From Prosapia bicincta (Eukaryota; Arthropoda; Insecta; Hemiptera; Cercopidae), in NCBI GenBank assembly GCA_036971475.1, contig JBAIZL010000002.1, forward strand, positions 169,481,024 to 169,545,023: DNA of 64,000 nucleotides, given 5' to 3'. Shown piece by piece: positions 46,246-57,712 of this stretch (position 1 is its first letter; each line of letters opens with the position of its first letter). The position numbers and the translations under genes were made by a program. The notes below the pieces were generated by a model. That model was not told where the DNA came from and searched no databases. It saw only the letters and a list, made by a program, of their open reading frames with translations.

Positions 46246-46370
46246 CTAATCACTTAAACAATAGTTTATGACTATCCGAACTTTGAATTTAGTAAATTTG
46301 TTAAAACTTACTAACAAATTTACTAAATTCAGAATTCGGATAGTCATAAACAATTGTTTAACTGATTAAT
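46246..46370. mobile_element. Short foldback
   Basis: acttaaacaatagtttatga and its near-complement close a 125-bp palindrome with inner arms tttagtaaatttgtta. The sequence beyond (gattcactgaacgtgac) resembles the PLE-C tail. Confidence 0.82.
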
Positions 46371-46425
46371 AAGATTCACTGAACGTGACTATAAAATTCA
46401 AGAATACTATATTACTTATGTAACA

Positions 46426-46805
46426 CAGTAGAGTTTCGATAATTCGAGATAGATAGAACCGAGAACCCCTCAGATTACACGGAAATACCTACCTATGCAT
46501 TAAAAAAAATAGGTATTTTAATGAACCCTAATATAGTACTATAATTAAAATTATACGAAAGCTGTTTGTAGAACTTTATATGAATATTTATTGAAAGAAC
46601 GATTCATTTTCTTTGCATACTGTATTGACATACACATTTATTGGAAGCCTGGCTCATTTCCTTTGTGTACCGTATGGCTATAAACATTTTTTGGAAGCCC
46701 GATATATCATTTTCTTTCAAATAGATAAAATTGGCTCAAACTTAAATAGGCTCGAACTTAACGGAACCTCGAATTATCGGGATTGAGAATTTCGAAATTT
46801 TACTG
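46426..46805. mobile_element. Pogo/Tigger-like MITE
   Basis: The left end CAGTAGAGTTTCGATAATTC and right-end complement CAGTAAAATTTCGAAATTC, then aattcgaggttc, form an imperfect inverted repeat typical of pogo elements. The interior holds two related phrases (attggaagcctggctcattt and ttggaagcccgatatatcat). No coding sequence. A second end of the family lies at 6010-6114. Confidence 0.75.
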
Positions 46806-46809
46806 TTTT

Positions 46810-47220
46810 GAATTGTAATATGTAATAGATCTTTTCCATACTGCTTTAATGAAAGTATCCAGCAAATAAAAGGTTTGGTTTTAAACTTATTACAACTGAA
46901 ATTGAGGATTTTTCGAGATTGAAGCATATACATTGTATGGGTTGGAGATAAACAAAATATCATTGTTCTCAATGAATAAAATATGTAATGGTTGGTGCTT
47001 ATATGCAGACTGTATATACAATATAATGAAAGTAATTATATCTTATTGAGAACATAATATACATATTTTCTAATAATACAAACAATATGTTTTATGCTAG
47101 ATTTTTCTTCTTTAATTGATGTTTTACTTTTTTTAGGTAAGTAGTGCTGTTTTTGAGAAGGAAAATTTTCAGTAAGTAAAAGTATTTCAATTCAGTTTTT
47201 CTATTACATGCTTATAATTT
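46810..47220. other. Intronic sequence
   Basis: AT-rich. A short acceptor/donor-like segment at 47136-47170 was examined and not accepted as an exon. Confidence 0.5.
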
Positions 47221-47224
47221 ATTA

Positions 47225-47660
47225 AATCCTTTCTACTAGTCCACACTCTTCTTATATATATCTTGTTCAAATTTTCAATTGTTAGTACAAATCTTTTTGT
47301 TCATCCTTTCAAATTCAAATACATTTTTTAAAGTTGTAGTGGATGACACTTGATGTTATACAGTTTTTTTCAAATATTAATTAGTTAATTAAATTTAATG
47401 AATTAATTTTAGTTTGATAGGGAAGGAAACGTTTTAATAAAAGGTTAAGGTATGCAATATAGTTAATTTGTCCCATTTGGCTTAAAATAAGTGATAACAT
47501 ATGATTTTATTAAACAGCTAATTTTATGTTAGAGGTTATGTGATAGATCAGGGTGTTATAATACATAGATTATGTTACTGTATTTATAATAATTGTATTT
47601 ATTTAATAAAAAGTAAGCAAAATAAAATTTGTCTTTGATTCAGTAGAAATTGACTTTAAA
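47225..47660 (+). mobile_element. MITE-430 copy
   Basis: Nearly full length: tttctactagtccacactct to agtagaaattgactttaaa, with cttcttatatatatcttg preserved as the small TA seed. Confidence 0.85.
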
Positions 47661-48340
47661 CGATTTTTGTTTATATTACTTGTTTTTATTTTGAATTGAG
47701 GGATTGTATACTACCTCTTAAAGACATTATTTCACTGACGTAAAACCTTGAGTAAGTAATTGGAAAACAGTTACTGTTTGTCTTATTTGACAAATGTGCC
47801 CTCCAGTGTGTGATTTAGCAGTAACGCAAGGCAATGAATGTCTCCAAATATATTTTTTGGGGAGCAGACTGTTTCCACCTTTCAAATTCTTCAACGTCTG
47901 CAGTATTTAAAGTCCAACTATAATCAGTAATAAAACATGCATCTTTCAAAGGAAACCGATCTCTAAAGTAATTATGAAACTAATAGGATTTTTGTTATGC
48001 AACATACTTAAAAACCGTCAAATGTTTTTAGAAGAAATAATGTTGCATAATTTTTTAGTATTAAAACACTGTATTAAACATTTTTTTAAACTAGAGGAAG
48101 TAACTACCATTGGTGATTCTGCATCCAGAAGGTGTAGTATCTGACAGTGAAAAGAATGTGATAACTTCCTTAACAGTTATTAGCGTTAACGGTTTTGGTG
48201 AGTGTTACTATGGCAACATACTGATTACTGGTTGATAAGTGAGTTACCTGTTTTTTTTAGTCCCCAATCTCTCATCTCATTTCTAAGAAGAAATTAGCAT
48301 TAAAGGGACAATATTTGCTTCTGATAATTTTGAGGCCTAT
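47661..48340. other. Intronic sequence, nothing recognised
   Basis: AT-rich sequence without recognised content. Confidence 0.5.
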
Positions 48341-48342
48341 AA

Positions 48343-48850
48343 TCAGCGACACCCCCTGAACACCAGGTCAGTTTCTCTCGCTTGCACGCACGTTCACCCT
48401 TCCAAGCGCAGAGGATTACGGCAGATCCGAGACCGGCCATATTTCCGCTCCATTGGTCATTTAGTGGTATCTAACTATATTCTAACTTTTTAAGTTGTAA
48501 TTTTAATTAGAAATAGTTAATAAATATTGATTCTACTTGAAATTACAAACAAAATTATATCAAACAACCCGTGATTTACACTAGTAGTTATTAGTATGCC
48601 AATACAGTTAACACATTTTTATTTCATGTTATCCCCTCACGAACAGTGACAATAAATTGTACATTGTCTGGTATCAATTTTCTTGTAATGATGTACAGAA
48701 TTAATTTATGCTAAACTTTCTGAAATGTATTATCAAATTTAAAAAATTAGAGTTTGATCAAGGAAGCACCACCGGAAGGAATGCGGCTCGTCCTAAATCC
48801 TCTGCCTTTGTGTGAGTGAGACTACCTAGCGCTCAGGGGCACACACAATT
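48343..48850. mobile_element. MITE-like element with GC-rich imperfect inverted ends
   Basis: The left end (cgacaccccctgaacaccag, then gcgcagaggattacgg) aligns with the complement of the right end (gcccctgagcgctagg, then ggcagaggatttagg). The middle is AT-rich without open frames. Confidence 0.65.
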
Positions 48851-49640
48851 TGTTATTACTATAAGCTATAAGTAAACAATGGGTATTGAGATAGTGTAAT
48901 GGTTAGTATTAATAAGTACTTAGTGATAAGTAAGGAATGTTAATTATGGAAATTAATTACAATCTGACACCACCAGTGTCACTTTAGTGATGGTTACATT
49001 GTAAAACTTAGTATTACACATTTTTATTTGTTTTAGGTTATATTAAACACTTTGGTGTCACTTTCCATAAACAGTAATAAAAGTAATTAACCATTAAACT
49101 AATAGGCAATCACTAAATATTAGTACGCAAGTAATACTGAGTAACTAAACATATGCTGTCTTTCATTAAAATTGACAATGTTTGAACTTTATACACAATA
49201 AAACCAATTTTTCAAACTTCTATTTTATGGCTATTTTCTCAGCCTGCGATATTTAAAAATAAAGACCTGGATATATATTTGATTTTGTAAATATATTTTA
49301 TGTTTTTAATACCTTATATATTTTTTCAAATATAAAGATTGGAGATACATATTGGAAAAAATACCATTTTTGTTGTATTGTGGGAACCTGGTCCAAGCAG
49401 CAAGGCCCATATCCTGTAAAACAGGAAAACAAAGTGACAGCACAGAAATGGTTTTTAAGAATTCTGTGAAAAAATGCAGGCTTCAAGTTCAGCTATTATT
49501 TTCTTGTATAGTGGGCAATCTGCATTTCATGTGTTAGTGTCATTATTCTGCTGTTGCTTGTGTCTTACCTCGTTTTATAAGAGTTTTTGCTTCTTTTAGT
49601 GATTGTACTTCGTTCTTGTACTCGGTATTTGCTTGTAAAA
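48851..49640. other. Intronic sequence, nothing recognised
   Basis: A 61-codon open frame at 49352 has no recognisable similarity. It could be a decayed upstream part of the next entry. Confidence 0.45.
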
Positions 49641-49649
49641 TCTTAATAT

Positions 49650-50460
49650 TTGTAATGAATGATACCAAAAAGCCTACAAGAAAAAAGGAATTCATTGCAA
49701 AATTGTAAATCTAAAAACTCAAATAAAAACATGGATAGTGATCCCAAATCCCCAGTAATGATGTGTGTCCATTTGGTAAGGACCCACAGCATGTTTTCCC
49801 GCTGCCAGCTCTCACGCACAGTAAGATGTATTATTCCAGGCAGCTGAGTGTTTACAACTTAGGTATACGTATTGGAAACAACAATGTGTGTTTACTTTTA
49901 TGTGGCATAAGGCTAAAACTTGGGTGGAAATTAGATAGCATCTGCTGTATTGAAAGGAATCCGGTGCAAAATTATACCAAAGAAAAGGATTATATTCTGT
50001 AGGGAATAACAGCTGTGGTCAAAACAAAAGCAAAATGTCTTCTTTTTTCCTTTCTACAAAGGGAATCACGATAAAGTTAAACCAAAGTTCCTAGTTTCAG
50101 AGCATTCATGTTTAAGTTGTAACAGGGACTTTCTCAAATGAAAAATAGGAAAAGAAAATCCCTCTGTGAAGCACCTTTAGATCTCCTGAGACTTGTCGTT
50201 TCAGCAGGAAGTTATTACCCATATCTCGCTATCTTATTGGAAAAAGCAAACGTTTTTAAATTTTAAAAATATTTTGTCCAAGAGTTGAGAAAAGCCATGT
50301 CAGAGAGGTGTTGACTCGACAAACCTTCAGTAAGATTGATGAGTGGTCTGAGGTAAAAGTATTCAAAGAGAACATCACAATGGATGACATTGGATCGTTC
50401 CTGTTACACTAGAGTGTACAAGTAGAGTAACTGAAGATATGTTAGAAGATCTTTGAGGAA
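49650..50460 (+). pseudogene. Broken gene of an unnamed repeated arthropod family
   Basis: Text reads CPFGKDPQHVFPLPALTHSK then MYYSRQLSVYNLGIRIGNNN (49763-49900), shifts frame, then SFLQRESR/KGNHDKVKPKFLVSEHS-type text (50050-50120) and RKRKSLCEAPLDLLRLVVSA near 50150-50210. From memory, a large family of arthropod and cnidarian hypothetical proteins shares a YKRQL..YN.GIH signature preceded by F.LP and followed by a DN..GQNKN segment. I cannot name its superfamily. The copy has several frameshifts and stops. The open stretch 50479-50718 downstream begins MKSRIYFYLILLTCVIAGLG, signal-like, but shows no coding support. Confidence 0.6.
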
Positions 50461-50806
50461 TGGTAAGCATTTTAAAAAATGAAATCAAGGATTTATTTTT
50501 ATTTGATTCTCTTAACCTGTGTAATTGCTGGTTTGGGAGGATCTGATAATGAAAGAAAGAGGCTGAAGAGGTTAAATCACGTAGTTTCTAAATGGTTTGA
50601 GATTTTTACTATGCAACTTCGTCCTATTTTAATGATAGCAAAATTGTCACTTTATTATAAACAAAAATTAACAATGCCACAAAGCACATTTACAATTACA
50701 GTTTTGTATTTTTTTTAGCTTTGTTATATATATATTTAAAAAAAACTGTTCATATTTACACATAATAAGTTCTATTGCAAATTTAAGTCATAATTTATTT
50801 ATTACT

Positions 50807-50890
50807 CTTTTGGTATCAACTTGGCAAAAAAACCACTACCTACTGATATTTTCAGCAGACTTGTTTCACACTAGGTCAGCTAAAACGTAT
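50807..50890 (-). repeat. Dispersed repeat, copy 1
   Basis: Shares ttggcaaaaaaaccactacc and tttcacactag with 61628-61705. On the minus strand both contain ctagtgtgaaac followed by a cleavable-looking g(t)tc, reminiscent of a degraded hammerhead GAAA segment. Confidence 0.7.
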
Positions 50891-51194
50891 CTGAAACCTA
50901 GATTTGAAAAATATTAGTAAGTAGTGTTTTTCCCCAAGATGATAGCAAAAGTGTAATTTTAAGAAAAGCCTCAAGATGTACAACTCAAAAACTGCGTTAG
51001 AATTTAATTTTTGTTTTTAATATTTCCTGAAAAAAATTAGTTTTCCCAACACTTGTGTTTTTGTCTCTTGGCCCATTTTATATCTCCACTCCATATAAAA
51101 TCATTTGTTTTTATTCAAATTTTTAATTTTCTCTTTAATATTTTTATATACATCATTTTACATAATGTACTTAAACATTTTTTATATTACTCTA

Positions 51195-51265
51195 AACTAA
51201 TTTTAAACTACTTAACTAAGTGAATATGTAATTGCTTACTTGCAGACGCGTTTCAAAACGATCGT
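51195..51265 (-). mobile_element. PLE family B 3' tail, solitary
   Basis: ttaaactacttaactaagtg, attgcttacttgcagacgcg and tttcaaaacgatcg, almost identical to 3640-3700. Confidence 0.78.
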
Positions 51266-51785
51266 GATTTTTTATATGTCTTGAACTAGAGTAGAATAAT
51301 GTAATTTTAATACTTTTATTGAAGATTAATTTTGTGATAACTACCACACAAATTTAATTTTGTGTAATGAATTTTAAGTTTTGATGATTATTATTATATT
51401 TATCACGACGATAATTTCTAGGATCATTGTAATTATCCGTAAAATGTGATTCAGGGGTAATAATTGGTACAAGTTGTCTTAGTGATATCATGAATTGTTG
51501 ATATGTCTCAAATTTCCAGTTAAAGTGACAGTTTCCTTTTTTGGGTTGGAGCAAAAGCAATTTCACTGTAATTATACCTTACCATTGTGTGTGTGCTAAA
51601 AATACATCAAGACTAGGTCTATGCTAAATAAATTAAAGATAAGATAACTAAAGAGTGTGAGTGACTTTTCATTTCCTTATTTACTTGGAACTATCTGAAC
51701 TTGATGTTTGGCTTCTCTGAGCTTAAAACTGGATACATTTGTTCTTGAAAGTATGTCTTCAGGGAAGGTGTTGGAATTCTCTCAC
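51266..51785. other. Intronic sequence, nothing recognised
   Basis: AT-rich sequence without recognised content. Confidence 0.5.
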
Positions 51786-51787
51786 TC

Positions 51788-51877
51788 ATTCCCTCTCTCT
51801 TTCTTTCTCTCTCTCTCTTGCTCTTACTCTTTCTCTTTCTCACTCTCACACACACACACACACATACATATGCATGC

Positions 51878-51908
<31 letters not shown>

Positions 51909-51952
51909 AACACACATACACAGACACATGCATGCACCCACACGCATATGCG

Positions 51953-51998
<46 letters not shown>

Positions 51999-52051
51999 CA
52001 TGCATGCACGCACACGCATATGCGAACATACACACACAGACACACACACAT

Positions 52052-52114
<63 letters not shown>

Positions 52115-52143
52115 TACACACAAACATACAGATGCACACACAC
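51788..52143. repeat. (CT)n and (CA)n microsatellite
   Basis: Imperfect CT tract (51788-51840) followed by CA repeats with interspersed catgcatg, acgcatatgcgaaca and acatacata variants. A 35-bp variant block (acatgcatgca..cgcatatgcgaa) occurs twice. All long open frames here are repeat artefacts. Confidence 0.95.
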
Positions 52144-52275
52144 TGGTGTAGTCGGACCATTTTGAGCAATTCTACTTGGTGGTAGCTATTAGTGTAGAGG
52201 AGTTCAAAAAGCTTTAAGTAGTTTATGTAATGGTATTGTTAATGGTTAAACGATGAGCTTTCGGGGGGGGGGGGG

Positions 52276-53735
52276 GTTAACACTGATAGTTAACATCATC
52301 CATTTTGTGAGTAAAGTTCAGTTGTAACTTAGTGACAATGCCAATGGCGGCTCCAGGATAGACTTACGAGGGATGGGGTTTCATTAACACTTTTAGTTAG
52401 CATCGTCCATTTTGTCCGTTCAGTTCAGTTGTAACTTTGTGACAATGTCAATGGCGGCTCCAGGATACACATATGGTGGATGTGGTTTCATTAACACTGT
52501 TAGTTAGCATCGTCCATTTTGTCCGTTCAGTTCAGTTGTAACTTTGTGACAATGTCAATGGCGGCTCCAGGATACACATACGGTGGATGTGGTTTCATTA
52601 ACACTGTTAGTTAGCATCATCCATTTTGTGAGTAAAGTTCAGTTGTAACTTTGTGACAATGCCGGCTCCATAATAGACTTACGGGGGATGAGGGTTTCAT
52701 TAACGCTGTTAGTTAGCATCTTCCATTTTGTCAGTTCAGTTCAGTTGTAACTTAGTGACAATGCCAATGGCGGCTCCAGGATACACATATGAGGGATGGG
52801 GTTTCATTAACACTGTTAGTTAGCATCATCCATTTTGTGAGTCCAGTTCTATTGTAACTTTGTGACAATGCCAATGGCGGCTCCAGGATACACATACGAG
52901 GGATGGGGTTTCATTAACACTGTTAGTTAGCATCATCCATTTTGTCAGTTAAGTTCAGTTGTAACTTTGTGACAATGCCAATGGCGGCTCCAGGATACAC
53001 ATACGAGGGATGGGGTTTCATTAACACTGTTAGTTAGCATCATCCATTTTGTGAGTAAAGTTCAGTTGTAACTTAGTGACAATGCCAATGGCGGCTCCAG
53101 GATACACATATGAGGGATGGGGTTTCATTAACACTGTTAGTTAGCATCGTCCATTTTGTGAGTCCAGTTCTATTGTAACTTTGTGACAATGCCAATGGCG
53201 GCTCCAGGATACACATACGAGGGATGGGGTTTCATTAACACTGTTAGTTAGCGTCATCCATTTTGTCAGTTAAGTTCAGTTGTAACTTTGTGACAATGCC
53301 AATGGCGACTCCAGGGTACACTACGGGGGATGGGGTTTCATTAACACTGTTAGTTAGCATCGTCCATTTTGTGAGTCCAGTTCTATTGTAACTTTGTGAC
53401 AATGCCAATGGCGGCTCCAGGATACACATACGAGGGATGGGGTTTCATTAACACTGTTAGTTAGCATCATCCATTTTGTCAGTTAAGTTCAGTTGTAACT
53501 TTGTGACAATGCCAATGGCGACTCCAGGGTACACTACGGGGGATGGGGTTTCATTAACACTGTTAGTTAGCATCATCCATTTTGTCAGTTAAGTTCAGTT
53601 GTAACTTTGTGACAATGCTAATGGCGGCTCCAGGATACACTACGAGGGATGGGGTTTCATTAACACTGTTAGTTAGCATCATCCATTTTGTTAGTTAAGT
53701 TCAGTTGTAACTTTGTGACAATGCTAATGGCGGCA
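52276..53735. repeat. Minisatellite, 107-bp unit, about 13.6 copies
   Basis: Unit: cattaacactgttagttagc, atcatccattttgt, cagttgtaactttgtgacaa, tgccaatggcggctccagg, atacacatacgagggatggg. Copies differ by single bases, and some share diagnostic variants (tccagttctattg, gcgactccagggtacactac) in alternating order, hinting at a 214-321 bp higher-order unit. A G14 run stands just before it (52265-52277). Its base composition is clearly higher in G+C than the surroundings. Confidence 0.95.
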
Positions 53736-55335
53736 TCACAAGTAATAAAAATCATAAGTAATTTGGCATTATTTTCATCAAAACATCCGTTTTACATAGT
53801 TACCAACATTATTATTTTGTGCATAATACAAAATATTGTATAACTTTCATCGTTTCACCAATCGGCTCGGTCTGACGAGGATGACACGGAGTCTTAGTAC
53901 ACAGTCTGTTAGGACAGCCGAGCAGGCATGGAACTAGTGTGGGACTGTTAACATGCTAGTGTTTATGCTGTGTTTAACTACCAATGTTATCAGATGTATT
54001 TCTACACTTAACATTACATAAATGTAAAAACAATATACATTGCTTTAAAATAACAGCCAAGTGAAAATTACATTTTTATAAGTAAACTGGGGTAAATTTA
54101 AATATGTTCCGAATACAGAAAATATATTTCTAAAAAAAATTAGTACTCAAATACTTGGAGTGTGACCACTCCCCTGGAGCTGCAATTGGACAATGCTACA
54201 TGTGTAAAAGAAATTACATACAATTTTATAAGTTTTTTAGTTTTCTTGTAGCAAAGGTGTATGTTTATATTATTTCATGATATGGTTTTTAATTTTACTA
54301 TTGTAGCTATAGTTCGCTTAGAAAACATCTCTATTATTTTCACCTTTACTATTATACTGTAATCATTAGGTAAAGAAAGGATTTAAATATTAACCTTAGT
54401 TTTGATTGTTTTATCTGTAAATAAAGTAGGAAGTAATTTATTGCTACACAAATATTATTTCTGAGATTTGTTTTCAAACTCACAGCAACAACAATATTTA
54501 GCTAAAGGCCTACACTTGAGTAGCATACTCCAAGCCATTGTATTATGGAGCTATTTCTGTCCATACTCTGAATGATTAGTTTACGCTGAATGATTTATGT
54601 AAACTAATAAAACCTGGCCACAGTCTATTTTTGAAACCAATAATTGCACAGGGTGAACCAAACAATGGGTGTGCAATGATTGTATTAGCAATAAGCAGAA
54701 TGCTTTAAATGAGTGATAAACAGGTTCGTCACCAATAATTTGTTTTTTATGTAAATGATGAATTCTAAATATATTTGCTGCTTTAACAAAAATTAAACTA
54801 TAATGAACAACTTTTAAATTTAGGAAAATTGATTTTACAAGTAGCTGTTTTAGTGTGAGAATGGAAAAAATGTAGTCATGTAGAAAGCCAAAATGTTTTA
54901 AATATCATTTATTAATTCGTAAATTAGTTTTTATAGCAAATCTAAATATTTGAAAATATTAAAAAATATTTTTTATATTGCTTTGTTTTCGTCTTGAACT
55001 TGAGCTAATGGTATGTAGTTATATAAGTTATAAACCATAATAAATATAAAACATGAAACGACTTCCCATAGCAGCATTCACCTTTAATGGTAAATGCATA
55101 AAATATTAAATCTATATTACATATACTGGTTAGTTTATAAAATCTGACTTCTTAATAGGTAATATAGTTTATTCGAATTATTTTATCAAATATTATAGTT
55201 CACAGAGTTGTAACTATAATATAATTTATTTTGCCCTATATCTACAAAGATACTATTTATGACAGATTCATTTTTTTAAATGAAGTTTACTAATTTAGAT
55301 GTTAAGGACCGTAACTTTGTTTGTTTTTCTTTATG
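53736..55335. other. Intronic sequence with an unidentified GC-rich patch
   Basis: 53855-53945 (atcggctcggtctgacgagg to ggacagccgagcagg) can fold partly on itself. Its origin is unknown. The rest is AT-rich without features. Confidence 0.5.
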
Positions 55336-55357
55336 TTTTTTTATTAGTTTATACTCT

Positions 55358-55426
<69 letters not shown>

Positions 55427-55477
55427 TAGTATATTACTATTGTAAATATTTATCCACAAATGGACAACGTAAAATAT

Positions 55478-55529
<52 letters not shown>

Positions 55530-55660
55530 AAATAAAACAATTTACAAATACAAGAATAATTTAAAAATTATATATAATTATATATAATAATATATTTAAA
55601 ATTATATATATATATATTTATATATGTATATATATATATATATATAATATGTAAATAATT

Positions 55661-55783
55661 AATAAATTAAACATATTTCAAAAACAAGAATACTTTTAAT
55701 GAATATATTTAATTAAGAATAAATATATTCATTAAAAGTATTCTTGTTTTTGAAATATTTTTAATTTATTAACCATATTACAA
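55661..55783. mobile_element. Foldback 1 in the TA tract
   Basis: The phrase atttcaaaaacaagaatact is mirrored around 55720. No hammerhead box seen. Confidence 0.88.
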
Positions 55784-55830
55784 GAAAACATATCACCATA
55801 TTTAATATATACATATATATATATATATAT

Positions 55831-56000
55831 GAAGTTAATATATTACTATTGTAAGTAATTTTATCCACCATTAAGTGCAATAATTTTACCTTGAGTGATT
55901 CAACAATGGTCAATTGACCGAAAGGTGCCTCATCACTCAAGGTAAAATTATTGCACTTAATGGTGGATAAAATTACTTACAATAGTAATATATTAACTTC
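55831..56000. mobile_element. PLE-A tail palindrome with arms starting at stem I
   Basis: Perfect 69-bp arms (55831-55899 and 55932-56000). The 32-nt centre is exactly TCAACAA, T, ggtcaattgacc, GAAA, GGTGCC, TC: the hammerhead-like core of the PLE-A tail without its stem I, which is formed by the arms. It is followed by acagtgcaacggaaaaacaa, the rest of the PLE-A tail, and (TA)n. Confidence 0.9.
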
Positions 56001-56046
56001 ATAAAGACAGTGCAACGGAAAAACAATGGATAACGTTAAATATCAA

Positions 56047-56118
<72 letters not shown>

Positions 56119-56194
56119 ATATAATATAATATAATATATGTATATATATATATATATATTTAAAAATATCGCAATATGTATTCTTGTGTATTAA

Positions 56195-56400
56195 TAAAGA
56201 ACTAAGTCAAAATACAAATACAAGAATTATAATTGAATTTACAATTCAAAGCTTTTCTTTGGCTAACAGTACCAACATCATCAGGAATATTAAACAAATG
56301 ATTTAATATTTCTGATGATGTTGGTACTGTTGGCCAACGAAAAGCTTTGAATTTGAAAATTCAATTATAATTCTTGTATTTGTATTTTGACTTATTTCTT
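56195..56400. mobile_element. Foldback 3 with hammerhead core
   Basis: Arms about 95 bp. The outer phrase aaatacaaatacaagaatta is mirrored at the right. Related in its core to 28756 and 40555 but with different outer arms. Confidence 0.88.
56307..56353 (+). ncRNA. Candidate hammerhead ribozyme
   Basis: CTGATGA 56312-56318, extra T56319, stem II GTTGG/CCAAC (GTTGGTACTGTTGGCCAAC), GAAA 56339-56342, palindrome AAGCTT 56342-56347, T56348. Stem I ATTT pairs with GAAT (one G.U). The mirrored minus-strand copy (56240-56285) has lost the base before GAAA (ccaaa). Confidence 0.5.
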
Positions 56401-56770
56401 TATATATGCATACATACATACATACATACATATACATGTACTTACTGTGTATATCTTGTAGTGAATGATAATTGATGTTAATATAGATTTTTTCAAATAT
56501 TAATGAAATTTTTGAATTTGATGGGAGTGAAACTTTGCACAAAAGGGGGAAGATATACAATATAGTCATTTAGCCCTATTTGGCTTTATATAAGTGATAA
56601 CAGTTGACTTCATAAAACAGCTGATTTTAGGTTATGTGGTAGAACAGCTGTTTTAATGCATAGGTTATGTTACTTGTTTACAACTGTAATTATTCAATAA
56701 AAAGTAAATAAAATCATTTTTTTACCTAAGTAAAAATTGACTTAAAATTGTTTGTTTATATTACTTGTTT

Positions 56771-57260
56771 TAATTAATAGAAAAGAGATAGAAAACGTAA
56801 TAAACAAGTAATTCAATCATCACTGAATTAAATATTTTTCAGATTTGTTAATTGAAATAAGGTCGATACATTGTAATTTAGATTATTTTACCCAGTTGGT
56901 TAAAAGCTAAAAGGTTTACTTTAATAAAATTTTGATGTAATAGATATTTGTTAGATAACAAGTTAAACAAGGTTTGTTAATATATCTTATCGGTGCTTTA
57001 ATGATTATCTATGTGTAAGTGCCAATTATTACAAGTGGACGTCAATCAATACATTTTTCAGGACACAAATTTAGTCATTTGACTCCATAAATGCTTATAT
57101 GAGACCAAATATTCGTTTTATTTTAATTTCTTCAGTTAAACTATTAAACTACAGATTAGTAAAATTTATGTATTACTTTTTCTTGTTTACTAAAATATTG
57201 GTATTTTACACTTATGACCTATATAACAATATTTGTACAATTAGAAACAATTTATGCAAA
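56771..57260. other. Intronic sequence, nothing recognised
   Basis: AT-rich sequence without recognised content. Confidence 0.5.
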
Positions 57261-57261
57261 C

Positions 57262-57712
57262 AAAAAAATTTTAAATCAATTCCTACTTAGGTAAAAAAAT
57301 TGTTTTAGTTATTTTTTATTAAATAATTACAATTATCATAAACAAAGTAACAAACTTATGCTGTTAAAACAGCTAGTCTACCACATAACCTATAACAAAA
57401 TCAGTTGTTTTATGATATCATAAGTTGTCAGTTATTTAAGCCAAATGGGACAAATATCTATATTGCATACCTTGCCCCTTTACTGAAAATTTTTTCTGTC
57501 ATATAAAACTAAAATTAATTTATTACATTTAAAAATTGAATTAATATTTGAAAAAACTATATTAACATCAAGTGCCATTCACTACAAGTTTAAAAAAAAA
57601 TGTATTTGAACTTGAGTGGATGAAGAAAAAGTATTTTATTAACAATTGTAAATTTGAACAAGATATATATGAGGAGAGTGTGAATTAATAGAAGGAATTG
57701 AATTGAAAAGAA
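57262..57712 (-). mobile_element. MITE-430 copy, nearly full length
   Basis: tcaattcctacttaggtaa at the left, ttaatagaaggaattga at the right, with all internal blocks in reverse order and the seed atatatatgaggagag. Confidence 0.87.

Larger units (their letters stand above)
55338..56770 (+). mobile_element. MITE-430 copy inflated by TA tracts and three foldbacks
   Basis: The 5' part tttattagtttatactctt (55339) leads into (TA)n at 55363-55420, 55478-55525, 55600-55650, 55810-55830 and 56050-56160. Palindromes at 55661, 55831 and 56195 lie between the tracts. The MITE body resumes at tatatcttgtagtgaatgat (56452) and ends ctaagtaaaaattgactt (56755). Expansion from the MITE's own short TA seed followed by repeated insertion into the tract explains the layout. 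Confidence 0.72.

Noticed and set aside
47136..47172. Possible mini-exon after tttttttag at 47136
   Set aside because: The candidate starts with gtaagt itself, has no protein similarity and is not the expected continuation of the GRK.
50479..50718. 79-codon frame with a signal-peptide-like start
   Set aside because: No promoter, homology or splice context; it follows a decayed element and has no coding signature.
51691..52185. Overlapping 105-150 codon open frames rich in Cys-Val or His-Thr
   Set aside because: They are translations of the CA/CT microsatellite in several frames on both strands.
53244..53429. 61-codon minus-strand frame
   Set aside because: Arises from two units of the 107-bp minisatellite.
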